In this document: positions 1 through 7,780 of the stretch, one piece after another
Layout of the letters: every line of letters starts with the position of its first letter
Numbering within the stretch: the stretch's first letter is position 1
NCBI GenBank assembly: GCA_964546285.1
Contig: CAZJJK010000099.1
Location: forward strand, 1-12,798
DNA from: CAZJJK01 sp964546285
Lineage (GTDB): Bacteria; Spirochaetota; Spirochaetia; Treponematales; Breznakiellaceae
Length of the DNA: 12,798 bases
Reading direction: 5' to 3'
Made by a program: the position numbers and the translations under genes
The notes under the pieces: generated by a model
The model's database searches: none
The model's input: the letters and a program-made list of their open reading frames with translations, nothing else
What the model was told of the DNA's origin: nothing

Positions 1-36
1 GATTATTGAAACACATATCTCATATACGCGCCTTTT

Positions 37-52
37 CCGGAGCAAGCTCCGG
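37..52. repeat. Perfect inverted repeat (hairpin) 3' of the dehydrogenase gene
   Basis: CCGGAGC-AA-GCTCCGG is a perfect 7-bp inverted repeat lying about 50 bases past the dehydrogenase stop codon. It could form a strong GC-rich hairpin in the minus-strand transcript. The minus-strand sequence after it begins AAAAGG rather than a T-tract, so it is not a classical intrinsic terminator. It may be a 3'-end-protecting or Rho-assisted stop. Nothing else is recognised in bases 1-103. Confidence 0.4.
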
Positions 53-103
53 GGTATGGAAAGCCGCCTTCCAATCAAGCCTTCCCGGCGTCTCTGGTCA
101 GCG

Positions 104-1273
104 CTAAAGCGCCAGCTCCAGTATCCGCTTAACCGCCTTCTGATCCAGCCTTACGAAGTTGCCTATGGTCCGCTTTCCATTGTCCGTGCATTTCGCGGCC
201 ATTTCGTCCAGCCTATCGCTCCCCACGCCCAGCTCCTTTAAGCGGGTGCCCAAGCCCAGGCCGCGGGAGAACGCTTCCAGACGCTTGATGCCTTCAAGGG
301 CGGTCGCCTTTGGATTGAAGAAGTCCATATCGACATTCCAAACCCTGGACGCCCATTGAGCGAAGCGGGCGACATCGGTATCCACCACCAGCTTCATCCA
401 AGCCGGAAAAACGACGGCCAGGCCGGCGCCGTGGGCGACATCGTATATGCCGGAAATTTCATGTTCGATATCATGGGACGCCCAGTCGCCGATCCGGCCG
501 GTGTTGAGCAGATTGTTGTGAGCCACGGTGCCCGCCCACATAAATTCCGCCCAGGCGTCGTAATCATCGGACTTTTCCAAAACAAGCGGCGCCATGCGTT
601 GTATCGTTTTCATGGTCGCTTCTAATAGACGGTCCATCAGTTCCACATGAGGCACGGTGGTGAAGTAGCGTTCCATCAGATGGGCCATGATATCGGTGGC
701 GCCGCAGGCTACCTGGTATTTGGGCAGCGTAAAGGCCAACTCGGGATTCAGAATGGAAAAACGAGGATAGAGCAACTCGGAATTGAAGCCGCGTTTCAAG
801 AAGCCATCCTCATTGGTAATAACCGAGGCAGTGCTGGACTCCGATCCGGCGGCTGGAATAGTTAACACCGTACCTACCGGAAGCGCCGCCTTAGGCTCTT
901 TTTTACCGATATAGATATCCCAGACATCGCCGTCCATGACGCTGCCCATGGCGATAGCCTTAGCGGAATCTATCACCGATCCGCCGCCGACGGCTAAGAC
1001 CAGGCCCAAACCCTCTTTCCCGCAGAGCTCAATGCCTTCACGCACCAGGCTGAGCCGCGGATTCGGCTTCACCCCGCCCAATTCCGTCCAGGCGACGCCC
1101 GCTCGCTTGAGCGAAGCTTTTATCCGGTCTAACAGCCCCGACGCCTTCACGCTGCCGCCGCCGTAATGCAGGAGTATCTTCTTCGCGTAAATGGCGGTTT
1201 CCTCGCCTACCTGGTTCTCCGTTCCCTTCCCAAACACTATTTTTGTCGGATTGCGAAAATCGAAATTAATCAT
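104..1273 (-). CDS. Iron/zinc-dependent alcohol dehydrogenase, YqhD/BdhA-type NADPH-dependent aldehyde reductase
   Basis: A full-length 389-residue member of the group III metal-dependent alcohol dehydrogenases, close in length to YqhD (387). It is expected in the cytoplasm, reducing short-chain or toxic aldehydes to alcohols with NAD(P)H. The nucleotide-binding motif GGGS is at residues 96-99 with D102 after it. The metal-ligand set is complete: D194 and H198 (GATDIMAH), H267 (ASHDIEHE) and H281 (VAHGAG), which matches the known YqhD ligand numbering. The PNPR motif near residue 70 is also typical. The ATG overlaps the stop of the upstream cyclase gene as ATGA. Its Shine-Dalgarno GGAGG (about 1278-1282, minus strand) lies inside the last codons of the cyclase, so translation is probably coupled. 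The family is clear; the physiological substrate (butyraldehyde, methylglyoxal or lipid aldehydes) cannot be told from sequence. Confidence 0.95.
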   Translation of the reverse strand: MINFDFRNPTKIVFGKGTENQVGEETAIYAKKILLHYGGGSVKASGLLDRIKASLKRAGVAWTELGGVKPNPRLSLVREGIELCGKEGLGLVLAVGGGSVIDSAKAIAMGSVMDGDVWDIYIGKKEPKAALPVGTVLTIPAAGSESSTASVITNEDGFLKRGFNSELLYPRFSILNPELAFTLPKYQVACGATDIMAHLMERYFTTVPHVELMDRLLEATMKTIQRMAPLVLEKSDDYDAWAEFMWAGTVAHNNLLNTGRIGDWASHDIEHEISGIYDVAHGAGLAVVFPAWMKLVVDTDVARFAQWASRVWNVDMDFFNPKATALEGIKRLEAFSRGLGLGTRLKELGVGSDRLDEMAAKCTDNGKRTIGNFVRLDQKAVKRILELAL

Positions 1274-4200
1274 AAAACCTCCAATAGAATCTGGCCTTGA
1301 TCCGGTTCCAGCAGAGTAAGATCAAGCGTCTCAATTAGCCTTTTGGCCGCGGCTCTATCGCCGGCGGTAAGGGCTTTTTCAGCTTGATCGGCTTTAACCT
1401 CAAGCTCCTGGCGTGTTAGGCCGCTGTTTCTATAGTTAATATAATAACTGGAGACGCTGCCGTAACCTTTAACCGCTCTATCCGGCCTCCGCCATAAACA
1501 AAAAGTGCCATCCAGAGCGGCGGCGGCTTCCTTGGACACCGTAAAACCCATCGGCGTTGACGAAGCTTCCAAGCGAAAGGCTAAATTTACGGTCGCGCCG
1601 AATACGTCAAAAATATACTTCTTAACGCCCACGACGCCGCCCACGACAGGACCGGCGGCTAAGCCGACCCGAACGCGGACAGCTTCATCGCGCTCCTGGT
1701 TAAAATCCTCCAAATAGCGCAGCATAGCGACTCCGGCGGAAGCCAACCGCGCGACATGATCGTGGATCGGCGTGGGTAAGCCGCAAACAGCTAAATAACC
1801 GTCGCCCAGGGTTTTTATCCTTTCGCAAGCATATCGATCCATTATTTCGTCAAAACCCGTAAACAGCTTATTCAACATATCGATGGTTTCCGCTGGAGCC
1901 GCTTTAGCTGACGAGGCGGTAAAATTGACGATATCCGCGAATAGCACCGAAGCTGAGGCATAGGTTTTCGGCCGCGCGCGGCCCGCTTCCTTGAGTTCGT
2001 CGGCGATCGCCGGCGGCAGCACATTGAGCAACAAACGGTCGCTTTTGGCTTTTTCCTCGGCCAGCTCCTTGGTCCGGTTAGCCACCAGGCGATCCAAGCG
2101 CTCGGCCCGGCGCTTGAGGCGATGAATATGCAGATACGCGGCTAAAAAACCGGAAGAAGCTAAAGCGGCCGCGGCTAAAATATAGAACCAAGGAGTTTGA
2201 TAAAAATACGGCCGCTTTACGATGGACAGCACGTCTTTCGCCTCGGTCCAAACGCCACTATCGTTTCTAGCGCTTAAGCGAAAGCTATAAGAGCCTGGCG
2301 GCAGATTGGTATAGCTGATTTCGTGTTTGGCGTCGGCGTCCAGCCAAACGGGATCATAGCCGGACAGTTGGTAGCGGAACCGTATCCGCTGAGGTACCAT
2401 ATAGCTTAAGGCGGCATAGACGAGATCCAAGCGTTTGGCGTTAGGCGCTAGTTCGATACGACCGCCGCCGATACCGACAAGCTGACCGTCCACTGTCGCC
2501 GCCTCCACAAAAACGGGGGTTGGCGGAAGCGAACGGCGGCCGGAGGCCGGATCGTAGGAAGAAACGCCGCCAAGGGTCGGCAGATGAACAGAGCCGTCAA
2601 ACGCGGCGCAAGCCCACGCGTTAGCCGACAACTGGCCGGCTAAACCGTCCAGACGGTCGTATTCCGTGAAGTTCTCCGACACGGGATACGCGTTGAGGAC
2701 AGCGGCCGCCGCCGCTTCGGACGAGACGGCGACAGCTTTGCGGGCCGTCAATACCCAGAGACGGCCCGCGCCATCCTCAAAGGCCTCAAAAACGCTGGCG
2801 TCCATTAAGCCTAACGCGGCTGAAGCGTTATGGAAATCGCCGCCGTGGTAAAGGCTCAAGCCGTCAGAAGTGCAGAACCAGCCACGACCGGCTTTATCCC
2901 AAAAAACGCGAAAAACGATATCGCCAGCTAAGCCATCAGCTTTGGTAAGATGAACAAAACGCCCATCCTGGTAAAACGCCGCGCCGCCGCCATCCGTCCC
3001 CAGCCAGACCCTGCCGGAAGGGTCTTCGGACGCGCCAAGGATAAACAGGTTGGTCAGGCCGGATTCCGCCCCAAAACGGACAACACGGCCGTCGCTATAA
3101 CGGGCGGGCCCGGCGGTGGTGCCAATCCAGAGAGCGCCGGAGGAATCGCGAAAGGAAAAACGAACGCGGTCGTTCGGTAAACCGTCAGCGGAATTAAGGG
3201 TTTGAATATCGCCATTCGCGTTAAAGGATAAAAGGCCGTAAGAGGAATAGGTGGCGAACCATAGGGAGCCGTCAGGCTCGGCACGGATTTGGCGGACACG
3301 GACAGCGCTTAATTTTTCCACCAGCTCGTCCACAAGCCGCCGTCTCTCGCCGCCTTGATGGTAAGGATCGGTTTCCTTGGGCAAAAAACTGACACCGGAG
3401 TCGGTCGCTATCCACAGGGAACGGTACGCGTCCTCGACCACGGCGTTGACCGCGTCAGCGATCAAGCCATCACGCTTGGTAAAATTCACAAACTTACCCG
3501 GGCTTAGCTTCACGACGCCGCCGCGTTCGGTGCTGGCCCACAGGCTGCCCTCGCTGTCGCGCCACAAACCGGAAACGACATTGCTCGGAAGGCCGTCCTC
3601 TTCGCTGAAGAGGGATAGCGAGGCGCCGCGAATTACGCCGATACCATGATCGCTGGCGATCCAGATTGAGTCATCGGCCTCAAGGCGCAGTTCGTTGATG
3701 GAGGCGCCAAGCAAGGCAGGGAATTCAATCGCGCTTATTTCGCCATCGGCCTTAATCTGAAACAAGCGCCCGTCCGCTGTCCCCAGCCAGAGCCGCCCTT
3801 GGTCATCCGAGACCGCCGCCGAATACGACAGACGAGGCAGCCCGCTGTCTGGATAAAAACGTTCCACCGTACCGGCGCGAAGCGCGAATAAACCCGCCAT
3901 ATTGCTGCCAACTAAAACAGCCCCATCCGCCAGCGGCAGAAGAAAATTAGCGATACCGATATCAAGCGACGCCGAGGCGGCGAGGGGGATAAAACGCTCG
4001 TCGTCAAGCCGGGCCAAGCCCCCGGCGGTACCGACTAAGACGGCGCCGGAAGCATCAAAGGCGATAGCTCGTACCGATAAGTCCGGAAGTCCATCAGCCT
4101 TGCCGTATGAACGGAACTGACCGTTTTGGTAGACATAAAGCCCCGCGGCGTTAGTGCCTATCCAAAGAGCGCCATCAGGCGCTAAAGCCAAAACCCGGGC

Positions 4201-4476
4201 GGACTTACCGGTAAAACCATCGGAGGGAGAAAAAGTCTTAAACTGATAACCGTTGAAACGGACCAAGCCGTCATAGGACGCGAGCCAAATGTAGCCCTTC
4301 TTATCTTGCAGCACATCCATGATTGAATTGGAGGGCAGGCCTTCCCGGTCTGTCCAAACCGACATAATGGCTTGGGAAGGTATGGGCTCGTTCGGAGCGG
4401 CAGACGCTAAAACGGCTGACAGTAGAAAGAAAAAACCAAGGACACAACGGTGATAGGCTTTGATGACAGCTTCCAT
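1270..4476 (-). CDS. Transmembrane sensor: two-component-regulator propeller + Y_Y_Y domain + class III adenylate cyclase
   Basis: A 1068-residue sensor predicted to make cAMP in response to a periplasmic signal. The ATG at 4476 is the first possible start after an in-frame TAG (4485-4483). Residues 1-26 form a signal peptide ending ASA. Residues 40-650 carry about 14 Reg_prop-type blades of the form G-x-L-W-[IL]-[GA]-T-x-x-G-L (e.g. residues 61-71, 102-113, 449-456, 489-498), enough for two seven-bladed propellers, with the usual DGLP turns between. Residues 680-752 are a Y_Y_Y domain (NLPPGSYSFRLSARN). One membrane helix spans about 763-785. A coiled linker contains LLLNVLPPAIADEL (815-828), the segment common just before class III cyclase domains. 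The cyclase domain (840-1010) keeps both metal aspartates, D848 (FADIVNFT) and D892 (LGDGY), adenine-selecting K888 and D957, and transition-state N964 and R968. It should therefore be active and make cAMP rather than cGMP. The same propeller usually feeds histidine kinases or GGDEF domains. Confidence 0.93.
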   Translation of the reverse strand: MEAVIKAYHRCVLGFFFLLSAVLASAAPNEPIPSQAIMSVWTDREGLPSNSIMDVLQDKKGYIWLASYDGLVRFNGYQFKTFSPSDGFTGKSARVLALAPDGALWIGTNAAGLYVYQNGQFRSYGKADGLPDLSVRAIAFDASGAVLVGTAGGLARLDDERFIPLAASASLDIGIANFLLPLADGAVLVGSNMAGLFALRAGTVERFYPDSGLPRLSYSAAVSDDQGRLWLGTADGRLFQIKADGEISAIEFPALLGASINELRLEADDSIWIASDHGIGVIRGASLSLFSEEDGLPSNVVSGLWRDSEGSLWASTERGGVVKLSPGKFVNFTKRDGLIADAVNAVVEDAYRSLWIATDSGVSFLPKETDPYHQGGERRRLVDELVEKLSAVRVRQIRAEPDGSLWFATYSSYGLLSFNANGDIQTLNSADGLPNDRVRFSFRDSSGALWIGTTAGPARYSDGRVVRFGAESGLTNLFILGASEDPSGRVWLGTDGGGAAFYQDGRFVHLTKADGLAGDIVFRVFWDKAGRGWFCTSDGLSLYHGGDFHNASAALGLMDASVFEAFEDGAGRLWVLTARKAVAVSSEAAAAAVLNAYPVSENFTEYDRLDGLAGQLSANAWACAAFDGSVHLPTLGGVSSYDPASGRRSLPPTPVFVEAATVDGQLVGIGGGRIELAPNAKRLDLVYAALSYMVPQRIRFRYQLSGYDPVWLDADAKHEISYTNLPPGSYSFRLSARNDSGVWTEAKDVLSIVKRPYFYQTPWFYILAAAALASSGFLAAYLHIHRLKRRAERLDRLVANRTKELAEEKAKSDRLLLNVLPPAIADELKEAGRARPKTYASASVLFADIVNFTASSAKAAPAETIDMLNKLFTGFDEIMDRYACERIKTLGDGYLAVCGLPTPIHDHVARLASAGVAMLRYLEDFNQERDEAVRVRVGLAAGPVVGGVVGVKKYIFDVFGATVNLAFRLEASSTPMGFTVSKEAAAALDGTFCLWRRPDRAVKGYGSVSSYYINYRNSGLTRQELEVKADQAEKALTAGDRAAAKRLIETLDLTLLEPDQGQILLEVL

Positions 4477-4530
4477 ACAGCCCTATCATAAAACAAAAAA
4501 GGGACGGAGGCTAGTTCGCCCTTCATCGCC

Positions 4531-4559
4531 TTGCCCGACAGTCCTTTTAGAGGCATAAT
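4531..4559 (+). promoter_or_regulatory. Putative sigma70-type promoter of the sppA-like gene
   Basis: TTGCCC (4531-4536) and CATAAT (4554-4559) are separated by exactly 17 bases. They match the -35 and -10 consensus at 4/6 and 5/6 positions. Transcription would start near 4566, giving a leader of about 75 bases before the ATG at 4641. The 164-base region 4477-4640 lies between divergent genes. No comparably good promoter for the minus-strand cyclase was found in it. Confidence 0.5.
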
Positions 4560-4640
4560 CAGACTGAGGGCGTTTCGCGGCGCCTTCCCTTAAGGTATAG
4601 GCCGATACAAGCCAAGCGGCGGTATAAAACGGAGGCTTTC

Positions 4641-6795
4641 ATGACAGCTAAACGCATTCACCCACACGCTTTATTTTCTATCCCGTGTATCGCGGCCCTA
4701 GCTTTTATCGCTCCTTCAGCCGTTTTCGCCACTCCCGCCAGCGCCTTTCCGCCAGCGCGGGCGGATGACGCCGATCTTTGGCGGCTCTGGGACAATCCAG
4801 CGTCACTCTACGCCCTTGACGGCCTCACGGCCGGTTTCCGCTTATCGTCGTTGGAGTCCAGCTTTTCAGGCAACACGGCAACGCTGGATCCCGATATAGA
4901 GGCGGCCTTCGCCACGTCTATTTTCGCGTACGGCGCCGCCATAAACGAGGGGAAGAGCGAATTACGTATCGCCAGCGCCTTTGGTTTGGGCAAGGCCTTT
5001 GGCCTTGGCTACACGACGCGCTACTCCGCCGACAGCGACCAAGCCTTCCAGGGTTTCAGTGTGGGCGCGCTATACCGGCCGGCGGACATCGCTTCCATCG
5101 GCGTGGTGTATGACGCCCCAGCCGGCACGTCCCCGGGCTGGGGCTTCGGCTTTGGTTTCCGGCCGCTGTCCATTGTCCCCGAATGGTCCAGCCGCCTGAC
5201 GCTTACCGCGGACGCCCGCTGGGGTGGGAGCTTCGTTTTCGAGTCGGTCGGCGCCAGAGTCGCCGTCGGCGATTTCCTCAAACTGCGCGCTTGGTACGAC
5301 TTTGAGCATGGCTGGCCCGGCGCCGAACTGGCCATCAAGCTGAGCCTGACGGAAACGTCGGCCGGAACGCTTTTTAACGAGCCCCTGGGCCAGTTGCGCG
5401 TCAGCCAAAGCCTCAGCTTGGGCGGACGGCAAGGTTTTCCGGCTTTCGGCAGAAAAATCCTGAATGTCCAAAAACTGAGCGGCATTGCCGCCGCCCCGGC
5501 GCCGGACGCGCCCCTCGCCTTCTTTATGGACGACAACACGATCGATGTCCAAAACTTGTGCCGCGCGATCCGCCGCGCCGCGGCTGATCCCTCCATCGCC
5601 GGCGTGCTTATCCAAGACCCGCCGACCATGAGCTATCCGGCCAATATTCAGGAACTGGCTAAGGCCGTGGATGAGCTTAAGGCCGCGGGCAAGGGCTTTT
5701 GGGTATACGCCGACGCCATCACCGATCCGGACGGCTACAGCCTGCTTCTGGCTAAGGCCGATGAGCTGGTCCTGAATCCCAACGGGCAGCTCTACCTCTT
5801 GGGGCGCTCCGGCACCAATCTGTTTATGAAGGGGCTTTTCGATAAGCTGGGCATCCGCTTTATCAACCTGGCGCCCTGGCCAACGAAATCGGCGTATAAT
5901 TCCTTTACGGAAAACGCCATGCCCCAGGAAGAAAGAGCCATGCTGGAACGCTGGTACGGCGTTCTGCAAGGCCAGGCCGAAACCGCGCTCCAAGCGGCGC
6001 GTGGCGACAAACTGAGCGCTCCGGCTAAGGACCTGATAGCCGGGGGGCCGTATTTAAGCGCCAAGGCCGCCCTGGCAGCGGGTCTTGTGGATAAATTGGA
6101 GTACCGGGCCGCTTTTCTGAAGGAGCTAAGCAAACGGACGGGCGCCTCTTATGTGGGAAATTTGGAAAAGGACGATGCGGACTCTTGGGGAGAACCGGTC
6201 TTCGCTAAAAAGGTGGCCGTGCTCTGGTGCGCCGGCGACATCCAGACAGGCTACGACAGCGAGCCGGGCAGCGTCATCGGCCGCGAGACCGCGGAGGCCA
6301 TCGCCGCCCTCCGCGACGACCCCTTCGTGGCCGGCCTCATTTTGCGGGTGGATTCAGGCGGCGGGGCGGTCCTCACCTCCGACATCATCGCNNNNNNNNN
6401 NNNNNNNNNNNNNNNNNNNNNNNNNNNNNNNNNNNNNNNNNNNNNNNNNNNNNNNNNNNNNNNNNNNNNNNNNNNNNNNNNNNNNNNNNNNGGAAGCGCT
6501 GGAGCTGGGCTTGGTGGACGAGCTGGGCGGCCTCACTGAGGCGAAGGCCTGGATGAAAAAACGCTTGGGCGGCCAAGCCTATTTCTACGAGCTGGCACCA
6601 GGCTGGATCGATAACCCGCTAGCCCGCCTGCGTCAAGCTGGCGCCGAGCTGGCCGCCGGCCTTGGCCTTAGGGATACGGCTGGGGCGGCCGAAGCCCTGG
6701 AAGAATTAGCCGGTCCAGCGCTCCAAAAGCTATCCGCCCTCGCCAAACTGGGCACCGGCCCCCTCTATTATTGTCCCGAAGCTTTTAGTTTTTGA
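4641..6795 (+). CDS. sppA: SppA-type signal peptide peptidase (protease IV) with N-terminal barrel-like domain, interrupted by an assembly gap
   Basis: A Ser-Lys membrane-associated peptidase of family S49 (long, 67K type), expected to degrade cleaved signal peptides at the cytoplasmic membrane. The start is firm: GGAGG at 4631-4635 lies five bases before the ATG. A signal peptide covers residues 1 to about 35. Residues 42-265 are a beta-rich stretch of alternating Gly/aromatic segments opening with LWDNPASLYAL, resembling outer-membrane barrel proteins and absent from E. coli SppA. Two S49 repeats follow. Repeat one (290-490) holds K416 in PTKSAYNSF, the counterpart of catalytic K209 of E. 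coli SppA. Repeat two begins at about 524 (VAVLWCAGDI) and includes VDSGGGAV (570-577). It breaks off after residue 583 at the 100-N gap. The nucleophilic serine is expected in the missing part. The 3' part resumes at 6493 in another frame with 100 residues (EALELGLVDELGG) and ends with TGA at 6795. Its stop overlaps the convergent lipoprotein gene by 11 bases. Confidence 0.88.
6392..6491. other. Scaffold gap (100 N) inside the SppA gene
   Basis: A run of exactly 100 N is the customary placeholder for a gap of unknown size. The SppA reading frame is open on both sides but in different frames across the 100 N. The codon GC|N before the gap and NN|G after it require the true missing length to be a multiple of three. 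Compared with E. coli SppA, roughly 100-130 residues are expected here, so the real gap is probably a few hundred bases. Confidence 0.97.
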
Positions 6796-7707
6796 AAGCG
6801 CGAGACCGCGCCGGGGAGCGCCGGGGAAGCAACGCGATTAGCTGGATGGCGGCGTATAGCCCAACACTAGGGAATGGAAGCTCAGCTCCCCCGCTGAGAT
6901 ACGAGGGTTTGATCCTCATGAACTTCAGACGGATCTGTTGATCGCTCTCAACAACGAAGTCCCCTTTGCTGACCCAAATCCCGTCCTCAAAGACTTCAAT
7001 GAAGGGCGGCGCCGAATAGCCCAAGTGGCCAGCTTCGTCCGTATAGAGACAGTATGTGCCCAATATTCTCATAGTTGAGTCGCTAGTATTCGTAACGACG
7101 AAATAATCATTTTCTGAATCGCTGGTTATCTCACCCAACGTCAGCGCGTCCCGCACCACAGGGGAGGTTCCCGCGTCCCAAGAACTGAATTCGATCTCCA
7201 GCGTCGTGATATCGGCCAGGTTAAGGCCAGCATCCAAAAGATCAAAGCTGGGGATAAGGACCCCGTGATTATATAGCGGAGTCATATAGCTTTGTGTGCC
7301 CGTCGTGCCCGTCCACACATAACCGTCGTCGTTCCAGACATAGGTGCTGCTAGAATTGTATAATTCCTCTCCATCGGAATTCCTATAGGAAATAGCGGCG
7401 GCGACGGAGCGCAGGTTTTCAGTCCCCGTATAGTCCACGAAGAACACGCCCCAGAGATAATCATAACTAATCAATTCCGATGGCGATGGATTATGGATGA
7501 GGCCGCCTTCAGTCACCGTGAAATCGGGCGAGTCCACAAGGATAACCACCGGATTCACATAATGCTCGGTGCTATCGCCGCTGCCGACCTGGCCTAAATT
7601 TACCCGCCCGCCCGCTTCATCATCGTTATCGCCGCCGCCGGGAAAATTGCAGGAAAGGATGAGAAACAACGCCGCCAAACCTAAAAAACCGTTTTACGAT
7701 AAGCCAT
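6785..7707 (-). CDS. Lipoprotein of unknown function with a frameshifted signal peptide
   Basis: A predicted lipoprotein I do not recognise. The long open frame begins only at a TTG (7678), giving a very short signal without positive charges before the lipobox LILSC. An ATG at 7705-7707 in another frame, preceded by a Shine-Dalgarno-like AAGGGGG about ten bases upstream, reads MAYRKTVF and then hits TAG. Adding one base to the A6 run at 7683-7688 (T6 on the coding strand) joins it as MAYRKTVF-LGLAALFLILSC. That is a textbook lipoprotein signal with Arg/Lys n-region and Cys20, for a total of 307 residues. This is either a sequencing or assembly indel or a real mutation. The mature part starts with a Gly/Asp-rich linker and continues as a soluble, Asp/Ser/Thr/Tyr-rich, probably beta-rich domain, with a basic C-terminal tail. 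It lies 73 bases downstream of the FG-GAP lipoprotein, on the same strand. Confidence 0.65.
6808..6827. repeat. Tandem duplication of a 10-mer
   Basis: GCGCCGGGGA occurs twice in direct tandem at the extreme 3' end of the lipoprotein gene. It encodes the basic tail (RRSPARSRA). Ten is not a multiple of three, so gain or loss of one copy would change the C-terminus of the protein. Confidence 0.6.
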
Positions 7708-7737
7708 TGCGTTATACCCCCTTGATGGGTAGGTTCG

Positions 7738-7769
7738 GCGGTCTAAAGCGGCACCCCGCTTCAGACCGC
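7738..7769. repeat. Imperfect hairpin between the two lipoprotein genes
   Basis: GCGGTCT-A-AAGCGG, loop CACC, CCGCTT-C-AGACCGC forms a 13-bp stem with a single A/C mismatch. On the minus strand it starts 12 bases after the stop of the FG-GAP lipoprotein gene and ends just before the AAGGGGG ribosome-binding site of the next gene. No T-tract follows on the minus strand, so an intrinsic terminator is not certain. It may be a processing or attenuation structure separating expression of the two genes. Confidence 0.5.
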
Positions 7770-7780
7770 GCATGGGCGTT

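Noticed and set aside
95..115. GCGCT-AA-AGCGC inverted repeat around the dehydrogenase stop codon
   Set aside because: It has a short stem and a two-base loop, is mostly within coding sequence and is not followed by a T-tract, so there is not enough support to call it a terminator.
4485..4490. TATGAT as a -10 box for the cyclase gene (minus strand)
   Set aside because: It would put the transcript start within a few bases of the ATG and has no acceptable -35 at 17 bases (TAGCCT). A leaderless transcript is possible but unsupported.
5021..5993. Two long minus-strand open frames (202 and 307 residues) opposite the SppA gene
   Set aside because: They lie antisense to a well-supported gene, overlap each other in different frames, show low-complexity Arg/Pro/Ala composition and no recognisable motif. 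They are typical shadows of a GC-rich coding sequence.
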